Source of the DNA: an uncultured Collinsella sp.
GTDB lineage: Bacteria; Actinomycetota; Coriobacteriia; Coriobacteriales; Coriobacteriaceae
Assembly: GCA_937989875.1 (NCBI GenBank)
Contig: CALKBO010000017.1
Coordinates: forward strand, 1-64,000
Reading direction: 5' to 3'
DNA: 64,000 nt
The first letter of the stretch is position 1. Every line of letters starts with the position of its first letter. This document shows, in pieces, positions 35,229 through 41,971 of the stretch. A program made the position numbers and the translations under genes. The notes beneath the pieces are model-generated. The model had not been told where the DNA came from. It was given only the letters and a program-made list of their open reading frames with translations, and made no database searches.

Positions 35229-36098
35229 TTATTGAGCAATAGCGTAAAGGTCAAACCCGCCCTGCGGAGTGCTATCGACCGTATCGGGCGCCTGCGAGTT
35301 AAAGCTCACGGGAACCATGCGCTTTGAGGCGCGGAAGCGCGTGCCGTCGGTGGCGACGGGCGGTTCGTCGACGGTGAGCTCGTAGTCGCCGGGCTTGAGC
35401 TCGATGCCGTCACCAGCGGAATTGACGTATTGATACTCGTCAATCGTCTGCCCTTTGAGCGTACGCCCCACGATGTGGATGAGCATTTGGCTGTCGCCAC
35501 GCGCGGTGTCCCACATCGCGCCGTCCTTGACCTCGACCGACACATGTACCGAGCGCGTGCGGCTGAGCGATTGCTCGACAGACATCTCGACCTTGGCGGC
35601 GTCTTGACGCTGCTGCTCGACATGGCTCCAAACGCTACCGATTGCCGAGCAGGCGATAACGCCGGCCATGAAGGCGATGAGGATGGGGCCGAGCGGAGAA
35701 CGGCGGCCCGCGTCTTCCTCACGAGCCAGGTCGGGGCGATGTGTGGGCGCAGGCGCCTGGGCGCCTTGCGCGGGCACGTCGAGAATGCTGAAGGATGCCG
35801 TGCTGTCGGGGTCGATGGTGTGACGCGGCTGCGGGATCTTTGCCGGCGAGATGGACATGTCCGCCGGCTCACCGAGTGTGGCCGTGGCATCGGCCTTAGC
35901 CTCATCGGCCTCGGCTTGGGCCCAAGCCTGCTCAAAGGTCAGGGGCTCGGCGGCATCGGAGGCGGCATCAGGCTCGACAGCGGCATCGTTGCCGGTCTCG
36001 TCCTCGTCGCTCGACACGTCACGCGACGCGGGCTCGTCCCACTCCTCGTCCGGAGCCTCGCCCTCGCTATACCACCATTCAAAGTTATCGATATCCAT
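35229..36098 (-). CDS. Hypothetical single-pass membrane protein with acidic cytoplasmic tail
   Basis: I do not recognise this 289-residue protein. The first 130 residues are very acidic and Ala/Pro-rich, probably disordered (FEWWYSEGEAPDEEWDEPAS near the start). One membrane helix lies at about residues 136-156 (LGPILIAFMAGVIACSAIGS). The outer part has a coiled stretch rich in Gln (SHVEQQRQDAAKVEMSVEQS), then a small beta-rich domain (RTRSVHVSVEVKDGAMWD, YELTVDEPPVATDGTRF) that could be an Ig-like or lipoprotein-like fold. It stands alone between the epimerase and the MFS gene. No function is proposed. Confidence 0.65.
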   Translation of the reverse strand: MDIDNFEWWYSEGEAPDEEWDEPASRDVSSDEDETGNDAAVEPDAASDAAEPLTFEQAWAQAEADEAKADATATLGEPADMSISPAKIPQPRHTIDPDSTASFSILDVPAQGAQAPAPTHRPDLAREEDAGRRSPLGPILIAFMAGVIACSAIGSVWSHVEQQRQDAAKVEMSVEQSLSRTRSVHVSVEVKDGAMWDTARGDSQMLIHIVGRTLKGQTIDEYQYVNSAGDGIELKPGDYELTVDEPPVATDGTRFRASKRMVPVSFNSQAPDTVDSTPQGGFDLYAIAQ

Positions 36099-36183
36099 AC
36101 GGGGCGCCCCTTAGGCCTCGCAAATAAACGCTTGCTAGCCTTATACCCCCAGACGGCACGGCGGCTCGCCGGCACAGATAGGA

Positions 36184-36248
36184 AAACCATCACAACATTC
36201 GACGCTTTTCCTCGTTTTCGAGATTTTCATCGAATGTTGTGACGGTTT
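36184..36248. repeat. Long hairpin between divergent genes
   Basis: AAACCATCACAACATTCGA (36184-36202) pairs with 36230-36248 with one mismatch over 19 bp, around a T-rich 27-base loop. Neither strand gives a normal terminator. It lies just upstream of a REP palindrome. Confidence 0.7.
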
Positions 36249-36266
36249 GGGCGGCAGCCACGCCGC

Positions 36267-36301
36267 GAATGTGACAAAGGGACTGCCCCTTTGTCACATT
36301 C
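36267..36301. repeat. REP-like palindrome, GTGACAAAGGG family
   Basis: GAATGTGACAAAGGG pairs perfectly with CCCTTTGTCACATTC (15 bp, 5-base loop). Related copies are at 38195, 39745 and 50665, with partial copies near 21592 and 29571. It lies 57 bp before the MFS start. Confidence 0.85.
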
Positions 36302-36357
36302 TGTTAGAGTTGCAGGGATTGAATCCCGCTTATTCATGCGACATTGGAGTGACAACC

Positions 36358-37599
36358 TTGACCGCCGCAACCACGCCTAAAAGTAAGCCAACCGCCGCCG
36401 CGCTCTCCCCCGCGCGCACCAAGCTCTGCCTGGCGCTGCTCGTGCTGTTGGGATTCTCGCTCGGCTGCTCCGAGTTCGTGGTCATCGGCATCGAAAGCGA
36501 CTTGGCAACGGAACTCGGCATATCACTTGCCACTGCGGGCCAGCTCATCAGCGTGTTTGCGCTCGTCTACGCTATCGCGACGCCGGTGCTCGCGCTCAGC
36601 ACGGGGCGATTCCGCCGCTACCAGCTGCTCGTGTGCTACAGCATCGTCTTTGTGCTCGGCAACCTGGTCATGGCGTTGGCGCCCAACTTCCAGGTGCTGT
36701 TCATCTCGCGCATCATCCTGGGCTCCGTCTCGGGCGCACTGCTCGCCGTGGGCGTGACGTACATCCCCGAGCTTCTGTCTCCGCAGCAAACTTCGCTTGC
36801 CATCTCGGTGGTATATGGTGCGTTTTCCGTGGCAATGGTCTTTGTCACTTCGATCGGCAAGTTTGTGGCCGACACGCTCGATTGGCACGTGGCCATGTAC
36901 GGCACGCTGGCCTTTGCCGTTCTGATCTGCGGAGCGCTCGTGGCGTTTATGCCGCGCGCTGGGCAAACCGACGAGCCCGCCACTTTTCGCGAGCAGGCGG
37001 GTCTGCTACGCGAGCCGAGCATCATCACCGGCATGCTCATCTTTTTGTTTGGCGTGGGGTCGGTCTATGTGTTCTACGGCTACGTGACGCCCTATCTGGA
37101 GCAGGTGTTGGGTATGGGCACGGTCGAAGCCAGCACCACGCTCATGGCCTACGGCGTGTTCTGCCTGGTTTCGAACATCCTGGGCGGATGGATTGACGCG
37201 CGCTTTGGCATGAAGGCACTGCTGGTTACGTTTGTGCTGCAGGCAGCGGCATTGTTTGGGCTGTTTGCCGTGGGCGCTGCCATGCCGCTCGCACTTGTCT
37301 TTGTCTTTAGCCTGGCGATGCTCATGTACCTGTTCTCGGTGTCGTGCATCACGCACTTTATGGACGTGGCACGCAGCCGCCATCCCAAGTCGATGGTACT
37401 CGCAAGTTCGGTTGAGCCCATGGCGTTTAACGTCGGCATTTCGTTTGGCACCGCAGTGGGCGGCGCCGTGGTAAGCAGCGTTGGCATTGCGTACGTGGGC
37501 GCAGTGGGCGCCGCGTTCTCGCTTGTGGCCTGGGCACTCACACTGGTGACGATTAAGTTGGCTCGCTGGGAACGCAAGAGGGCGATGGCGCAGGCGTAG
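36358..37599 (+). CDS. MFS drug/sugar-efflux type transporter
   Basis: A 413-residue major facilitator with 12 hydrophobic segments. The N-terminal LALLVLLGFSLGCSEFVVIG and the loop-2/3 area (STGRFRRYQLLVCYSIVFVL) fit the AraJ/Bcr-like DHA1 group of proton-coupled exporters. The start is probably TTG (36358), 8 bases after GGAG; an overlapping GTG at 36349 lies inside that ribosome-binding site, and the far upstream ATG (36247) would translate a REP palindrome. The gene is followed after 45 bp by a phosphatase gene. Substrate unknown. Confidence 0.88.
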   Translation: MTAATTPKSKPTAAALSPARTKLCLALLVLLGFSLGCSEFVVIGIESDLATELGISLATAGQLISVFALVYAIATPVLALSTGRFRRYQLLVCYSIVFVLGNLVMALAPNFQVLFISRIILGSVSGALLAVGVTYIPELLSPQQTSLAISVVYGAFSVAMVFVTSIGKFVADTLDWHVAMYGTLAFAVLICGALVAFMPRAGQTDEPATFREQAGLLREPSIITGMLIFLFGVGSVYVFYGYVTPYLEQVLGMGTVEASTTLMAYGVFCLVSNILGGWIDARFGMKALLVTFVLQAAALFGLFAVGAAMPLALVFVFSLAMLMYLFSVSCITHFMDVARSRHPKSMVLASSVEPMAFNVGISFGTAVGGAVVSSVGIAYVGAVGAAFSLVAWALTLVTIKLARWERKRAMAQA

Positions 37600-37644
37600 A
37601 TGCGATACTCGAGCTCGATGATGGCGATCGAAAGGAAACCGCAT

Positions 37645-38091
37645 ATGCAACGTGTACTGTTTATCTGCTATGGAAATATCTGTCGCTCGACGATGGCTGA
37701 GCCCGTGTTTACCGAGCTAGTGCGGCGCGCCGGGCGCGCGGGCGAGTTTGTCATTGATTCCGCTGCGACCTCGACCGAGGAGATCGGCAACCCGCCACAC
37801 CACGGCACCATTGCCAAACTACGCGAGGTCGGGATTCCCGTCGTCGCACATCGCGCGCGTCAGGTGCGTCGCGCGGAGTATGGCGACTGGGACCACATTG
37901 TCTATATGGACGACGAGAACGCCTGCGGCCTGCACCGTATCTTTGGCAAGGACCCCGATGGCAAGATCTCGCGCCTGCTCGATTGGACCGATCGCCCCGG
38001 CGACGTGGCCGACCCCTGGTACACCGGCAATTTCGACGCCACCTACCGCGATGTACTCGCCGGTTGCACCGCTATGCTCGAGCAGCTGTAG
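37645..38091 (+). CDS. Low-molecular-weight protein-tyrosine phosphatase
   Basis: A cytosolic cysteine phosphatase of 148 residues. The catalytic P-loop CYGNICRS is at residues 8-15 (C-x5-R), and the general acid is in DPWYTGNF near residue 124. Both are intact, so activity is expected. In other bacteria such enzymes act on tyrosine kinases of polysaccharide export or arsenate; no such partner is nearby. The start at 37645 has GAAAGGAAA upstream. Likely co-transcribed with the MFS gene. Confidence 0.93.
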   Translation: MQRVLFICYGNICRSTMAEPVFTELVRRAGRAGEFVIDSAATSTEEIGNPPHHGTIAKLREVGIPVVAHRARQVRRAEYGDWDHIVYMDDENACGLHRIFGKDPDGKISRLLDWTDRPGDVADPWYTGNFDATYRDVLAGCTAMLEQL

Positions 38092-38119
38092 GTTCGTGGG
38101 CGCACGAACCGCGCCCACG
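38091..38119. other. Overlapping alternative hairpins after the phosphatase gene
   Basis: GGTTCGT/ACGAACC and GTGGGCGC/GCGCCCAC share bases, so only one can form at a time. No T tract follows. It may be a weak terminator. Confidence 0.4.
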
Positions 38120-38128
38120 GCATAAATC

Positions 38129-38192
38129 GAGCGTAGATTTTCTCCCACTTTGAGCGTTCAAGTGCGCTCTATACGGAAGAAAATCCACGCTC
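38129..38192. repeat. Long imperfect hairpin
   Basis: GAGCGTAGATTTTCT pairs with AGAAAATCCACGCTC (one mismatch). The loop holds a further GAGCG/CGCTC pair. It is followed 2 bases later by a REP palindrome. Together with the hairpins before it this fills the space between convergent genes. Confidence 0.7.
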
Positions 38193-38194
38193 AT

Positions 38195-38229
38195 GGATGT
38201 GACAAAGGGACTACCCCTTTGCCACATCC
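38195..38229. repeat. REP-like palindrome, GTGACAAAGGG family
   Basis: GGATGTGACAAAGGG pairs with CCCTTTGCCACATCC, with one mismatch (an A opposite a C). Confidence 0.8.
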
Positions 38230-38239
38230 GGGACTGGCC

Positions 38240-39601
38240 CTAGACCGGCTTGACCTCCAGCTTTATCCCTTCGGCGCAGGAGTCGCCCAAAACATCCGAA
38301 AGGGCCCAGGTCGCATATAGCGGCAAATAGAGAACCGCTCCGTTGCGCTCAACGTTGCCTCTCGAGAAAACAATCCCGAGCCTTACGCCATATTCAGCCG
38401 TATCAAGCACATGACCGAGCGCAGCGTGCGCGTGGTAATAGGAGCCCGATTTAACCTCGATCGGAACAGCCGTCCCATCCGGTCCATCGACCACAAAGTC
38501 CACTTCACCGCGCTTTTTTGTCTGATAGTAGTAAAGCTGGCGATTTTGGGCAGCCAGCTGCTGGGCCACCACGTTTTCGTAAATGCCGCCCAGATTGGGC
38601 TCCTTGCTATCAAGATACGCCGCTTGGGCGACTCCAACGGGGTAGCGCGCCATCAACATGCCCGTATCCGATTGATATAGCTTGAACTGCGATGGCCGTG
38701 CCGTCTTGAGCAGGGGCGATTTTGGCTCGGTTACGATATCGGCTTTGAGAGCAACGCCGGCATCGACAAGCCATACAAAATCTCGCTGATACTTCTCGTA
38801 GTGAGCCTTGGGGTCAATGGAATTGAGCACGAAGCGCTTGTTTTCGCCCTCGAGCATAATAGGGAGCTGATCGTAGATGCTCTGCACCTGCAGGGCTCGC
38901 CCGCTTGCATACTTGGAGATATCCCGCCGGTACTGTTCGTTGAGCTCTGACTGCAGCTGACGAACAGAGGCAAGGTCGCCTTGCGTGTCAAGGAAACGCT
39001 GCACGACCTCCGGCATTCCGCCGACAACGGTATAGGTCCTGAAGTTTGCCATCATCGCGTCATGAATGTAATCAGGAATGGGCCTCTCGCTGATACACGC
39101 GTCACGTATCGTTTGGAGAGCCCCCTCGCTCACCCCGGTTGCCCAGCAAAACTCCTCAAAATCGAGCGGGAACATCCTAAGCTCGTGGACATACCCCACG
39201 GGATAGGACCTGACGCCCTTGAACTGAGTCCCGAGCATTGACCCCGAAAACGCCCAGCGGCACCTCCCGTCCTCAACAAGGAACTTTGCCATCGTCATGA
39301 TGTCGGGGGCCTCTTGGACCTCATCGATAAACACGAGCGTTTTGCCTGGTGCAATCGACTTTCCCGAAAGAAGCGTCACCCTGCTGATGAAATCATCGGC
39401 ATCCCGCGCCTCGAGAAGAGCATCTTTTGCCTGGCGATTTTCCATGAGGTTAAGCTCGATGTAGGTTGCATGGTTGGCTTTGCCAAATGCGCGAATCGAA
39501 TAGCTTTTGCCAATCTGGCGAGAACCCGTAATGAATAAGGCCTTTTGCTCGGCAGACTTCAGCCAGCGCTCCAGCTCTGCAGCTATTTTCCTGCGCAGCA
39601 T
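38240..39601 (-). CDS. AAA ATPase with DUF4143-type C terminus
   Basis: 453 residues. The N-terminal AAA_14 ATPase has Walker A GSRQIGKS and Walker B TLVFIDEVQEAPD. The C-terminal part has a restriction-endonuclease-like fold pattern (LYYYQTKKRGEVDFVVDGPD, then IEVKSGS) typical of DUF4143 proteins. These are widespread, often strain-specific genes of unknown function, sometimes suspected in defence or mobile DNA. Base composition is visibly less GC-rich than the flanking genes, suggesting transfer. It is flanked on both sides by REP palindromes. The start at 39601 follows GGGGAGAG. Confidence 0.85.
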   Translation of the reverse strand: MLRRKIAAELERWLKSAEQKALFITGSRQIGKSYSIRAFGKANHATYIELNLMENRQAKDALLEARDADDFISRVTLLSGKSIAPGKTLVFIDEVQEAPDIMTMAKFLVEDGRCRWAFSGSMLGTQFKGVRSYPVGYVHELRMFPLDFEEFCWATGVSEGALQTIRDACISERPIPDYIHDAMMANFRTYTVVGGMPEVVQRFLDTQGDLASVRQLQSELNEQYRRDISKYASGRALQVQSIYDQLPIMLEGENKRFVLNSIDPKAHYEKYQRDFVWLVDAGVALKADIVTEPKSPLLKTARPSQFKLYQSDTGMLMARYPVGVAQAAYLDSKEPNLGGIYENVVAQQLAAQNRQLYYYQTKKRGEVDFVVDGPDGTAVPIEVKSGSYYHAHAALGHVLDTAEYGVRLGIVFSRGNVERNGAVLYLPLYATWALSDVLGDSCAEGIKLEVKPV

Positions 39602-39744
39602 AGGCTCTCCCCTCAGTGTCATCAAATGAAATACAAAGTTTTATACGCTTGATTATCGATGAAACGCAAAATTTTTAGAACCTAAAATCGGATGAAATGC
39701 AGAGATTTGAGATTACAAGCATAATAGAAGGGGCACCACCGGCG

Positions 39745-39777
39745 AATGTGACAAAAGAACTGTCCCTTTGTCACATT
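39745..39777. repeat. REP-like palindrome, GTGACAAAGGG family
   Basis: AATGTGACAAA pairs perfectly with TTTGTCACATT around AGAACTGTCCC. It lies 9 bp before the stop of the TIGR04076-like gene and on the far side of the DUF4143 gene from the copy at 38195. Confidence 0.85.
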
Positions 39778-39785
39778 GCGCTCGA

Positions 39786-40115
39786 CTACTCGTCGACGAT
39801 CTCGGCAAGCCAGACGTTCAGCGTATCGACCTCGGGACAGCAGAACTTTGCCGTACCAGGCTCGTTGCCGGGCACGGTTCCGCCATAGCGCAGGATATCG
39901 ATATAGGGAAAGCCCACATGGCAGGCCATGGCACACATCTTGCCGCGGTCGCGGTCAAAGTCGAAGACGTCGCCCGGCTTGTGACCATGGTGGCAGCGGC
40001 ACGCACCCAGCTGGTCCACGCAGCTCACGCGGATACGCGGACGCTTGCCACGCGGCGCGCCGAGCGGCTTGCCCCCGCCCGCAGGCTTGACGCCGCCCTC
40101 ATCAGCATTACTCAT
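39786..40115 (-). CDS. TIGR04076-like small cysteine-rich protein
   Basis: 109 residues. The segment RIRVSCVDQLGACRCHHGHK, PGDVFDFDRDRGKMCAMACH, then YIDILRYGG and a late FCCPEVDT matches my recollection of the TIGR04076 family: a Cys/His-rich core, GD.F, and a C-terminal Cys. Function is unknown; metal binding is plausible from the cysteines. It overlaps the end of the pyridoxine kinase gene by 8 bases, so the two are translated together. The first 30 residues are Gly/Pro/Lys-rich and probably disordered. Confidence 0.65.
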   Translation of the reverse strand: MSNADEGGVKPAGGGKPLGAPRGKRPRIRVSCVDQLGACRCHHGHKPGDVFDFDRDRGKMCAMACHVGFPYIDILRYGGTVPGNEPGTAKFCCPEVDTLNVWLAEIVDE

Positions 40116-40932
40116 GGTCAATCACATCCAGGCAGGCCTCGATGGGAAGGCCGGCGGACTTATCCTCCTGGTCGGCATTGCGCTCGATAAGCTCAGCCAC
40201 CACGCGCATGGCATCGGACGTCGCGCGCTGCAGACTCCAACCTGCCATAACGCGGCCGACGAGCACCGCCGAGAACGTGTCGCCCGTGCCCGGGAAATAG
40301 ACCGGGATCAGGTCGAAGGGAATCGTGAAGTACTCCCCCGCCACATGGTCGTAACCGATGACGACATTCGCACCGTCGACCACAGCGCTCGTAATGACCA
40401 CCGACTTGGCGCCCAGGGCACGCACGGCATCCACAAGAGTGCGGCCCTCATCGGGCGTGATTTGCTCGGCAATGGGCGTATCGGTGAGCAGGCACGCCTC
40501 GGTGTAGTTTGGCACCGCATAGTCGGCGCACTCGAGCAGGCTGCGCATGAGACCGATCGTGGACTCGGGCACGCCGGCGTAGAGCTTGCCGTTGTCGCCC
40601 ATGATGGGGTCGACGAACACCTTGGTACCCTTTTGCGCGCGACGGTGGCAGAAGTCCGAAATGATGCGCGTCTCTTCCTCGGTCACGATAAAGCCGGTGG
40701 AGATGGCGTCGAACTCAAAGCCGAGCTCCTCCCAGATGGCGAGGCTCTGGCGCACGTACTCGGTGGTGTCGTGGATGTAGAACTTGGGATAGTTGAGTGT
40801 ATCGGACACCAACGCCGTCGGCAGATTGTGGATGCGATAGCCCATATGCGACAGCACCGGCAGCATGGCGGAAAGCGCGACCTTGCCGTAGCCGCACATA
40901 TCGTTGATCAGCAGCAGCTGAGTGTTCTTCAT
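40108..40932 (-). CDS. Pyridoxal/pyridoxamine kinase (PfkB family)
   Basis: Phosphorylates B6 vitamers for PLP salvage. 274 residues in the ribokinase fold: early INDMCGYGKVALSAMLPVLS, VFVDPIMGDNGKLY for ATP/metal, and the anion-hole signature FPGTGDTFSAVLVG with the catalytic Asp. The start at 40932 has AAGGGAG upstream. It resembles PdxY/PdxK; the two are not separable by eye. It forms a two-gene unit with the TIGR04076-like gene. Confidence 0.9.
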   Translation of the reverse strand: MKNTQLLLINDMCGYGKVALSAMLPVLSHMGYRIHNLPTALVSDTLNYPKFYIHDTTEYVRQSLAIWEELGFEFDAISTGFIVTEEETRIISDFCHRRAQKGTKVFVDPIMGDNGKLYAGVPESTIGLMRSLLECADYAVPNYTEACLLTDTPIAEQITPDEGRTLVDAVRALGAKSVVITSAVVDGANVVIGYDHVAGEYFTIPFDLIPVYFPGTGDTFSAVLVGRVMAGWSLQRATSDAMRVVAELIERNADQEDKSAGLPIEACLDVIDHE

Positions 40933-41061
40933 GAGGGTCTCCCTTGGTTCGGGCACGGCGCAGCAGCGCCACAGTGCGACTAAGTGTAGCGCAGGGGACG
41001 TTGTGAGCGGGCGCTACGGTCGCGAAGAGCGCATTGTTGCGAAAAGGTTACGAAAACGAGG

Positions 41062-41117
41062 TAGTCGTTGGGGACGTTCTTAAATGACTAGTCAAACAAG
41101 AACGTCCCCAACGACTA
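41062..41117. repeat. 56-bp REP-like palindrome preceding element D
   Basis: The same 20-bp arms (TAGTCGTTGGGGACGTTCTT and complement) and 16-base loop as at 34097, with a single difference in the loop. Confidence 0.88.
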
Positions 41118-41133
41118 TCCCGGCAATTAGCCC

Positions 41134-41180
41134 AAGGAGTGTCCCCAAGTGCCGGCACATAAGGAACGTCCCTAAGTGCC
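41134..41180. repeat. REP-like repeat (GTCCC-AAGTGCC units) preceding element D
   Basis: GTCCCCAAGTGCC and GTCCCTAAGTGCC repeat in tandem about 29 bp apart with GGCACATAAGGAAC between; matches 4518-4560. Confidence 0.7.
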
Positions 41181-41225
41181 AAAACGACTGGTCGGGCAAC
41201 GCCGATGTTTTGGCGAAGTCAGCGA

Positions 41226-41365
41226 AAACCCGCCAGAGTGAGCAAGGTGCCTTGAAACGAGGCGGTATTGACCTTCTGGTCATGCCGCCGAAATTGAAAG
41301 GCAGATTGCCGCTCTGGCGGGTTTGCAGCGTCGAGCCGTTGCGCGGTTTGGTAAAACCGCGCAAC
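41226..41365 (+). repeat. Structured intergenic element, copy D
   Basis: 140 bp. P1 pairs 41226-41238 with 41312-41324, extended inward by a T-G and a G-C pair. P2 pairs GCCTT 41249-41253 with AAGGC 41298-41302. P3 pairs GGCGGTAT, bulged T, GACC with GGTC, ATGCCGCC around TTCT (41261-41289). P4 pairs 41338-41349 with 41354-41365; one A-T pair of copies A and B is G-C here. Like copy A it follows a CGCC/GGCG mini-hairpin (41200-41215). It is the only copy not ending at a minus-strand stop codon; instead it lies 15 bp before the -35 box of the MarR-ABC operon. Confidence 0.8.
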
Positions 41366-41380
41366 AACTACTTTGGTACC

Positions 41381-41443
41381 TTGACATTCATTTCTCATGC
41401 TCCTAGATTGGTTAGGCACAAAACAATTCCACTACCTAACTAA
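41381..41443 (+). promoter_or_regulatory. Promoter and MarR-type operator of the ABC exporter operon
   Basis: TTGACA (41381-41386), 17-base spacer, TAGATT (41404-41409). Overlapping and following the -10, TTGGTTAGG (41408-41416) and CCTAACTAA (41435-41443) are 9-bp arms with one mismatch. The position over the start site suits repression by the marR product, 21 bp downstream. Confidence 0.75.
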
Positions 41444-41464
41444 AGAAAGGAGCAGCACTCATTC

Positions 41465-41971
41465 ATGTGCGATGAACCTCTTAACCTTTGTTCGCACGAG
41501 CCCGACGGCGACCCGTCACAGCCGGCGGATGCACCCGAAGCGGTTAGCTCAGAAGACAAGCTTGCCAAGCGCATCCTCAATGGCCTGGGCTTTTGCGGCC
41601 ATTACATGCATTTTCATGGCGGAGGCGTGTCCGGCAAGGCGCCCATCATCTGCCTGCTGGCCAAGCAACCCGGCGGCGAGATGTCGCAGCAGGAACTCGG
41701 CATGCACTTTGACCTCAAGCCGGGGTCGCTTTCCGAGATCCTGTCCAAGCTCGAGCTCAACGGCCTCATCGAGCGCAGCCGTAACCCCAAGGATCGACGG
41801 CAGCTCACCATTCGCCTGACCGAAACCGGCCGGGAAAACGCCCGCATCGACCAGGCAGCCCGCATTCGCTTTAGAGAGCAGGCCTTTGGTGCCCTCAACC
41901 ACGACGAGCGCGAGCAGCTCGCCGAAATGCTCGAGAAAATCCGTGTAACCTGGGAGGAACTGGATGATTAA
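41465..41971 (+). CDS. MarR-family transcriptional regulator
   Basis: 168 residues with a winged helix (MSQQELGMHFDLKPGSLSEI, then LSKLELNGLIERSRNPKDRR with the wing arginines, and QLTIRLTETGR). The first 35 residues are a polar extension. It is the first gene of an operon with two ABC half-transporters and overlaps the next gene by 8 bases. A repressor released by an exported compound is the usual logic. The RBS AAAGGAG lies about 14 bases from the ATG, a little far. Confidence 0.9.
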   Translation: MCDEPLNLCSHEPDGDPSQPADAPEAVSSEDKLAKRILNGLGFCGHYMHFHGGGVSGKAPIICLLAKQPGGEMSQQELGMHFDLKPGSLSEILSKLELNGLIERSRNPKDRRQLTIRLTETGRENARIDQAARIRFREQAFGALNHDEREQLAEMLEKIRVTWEELDD

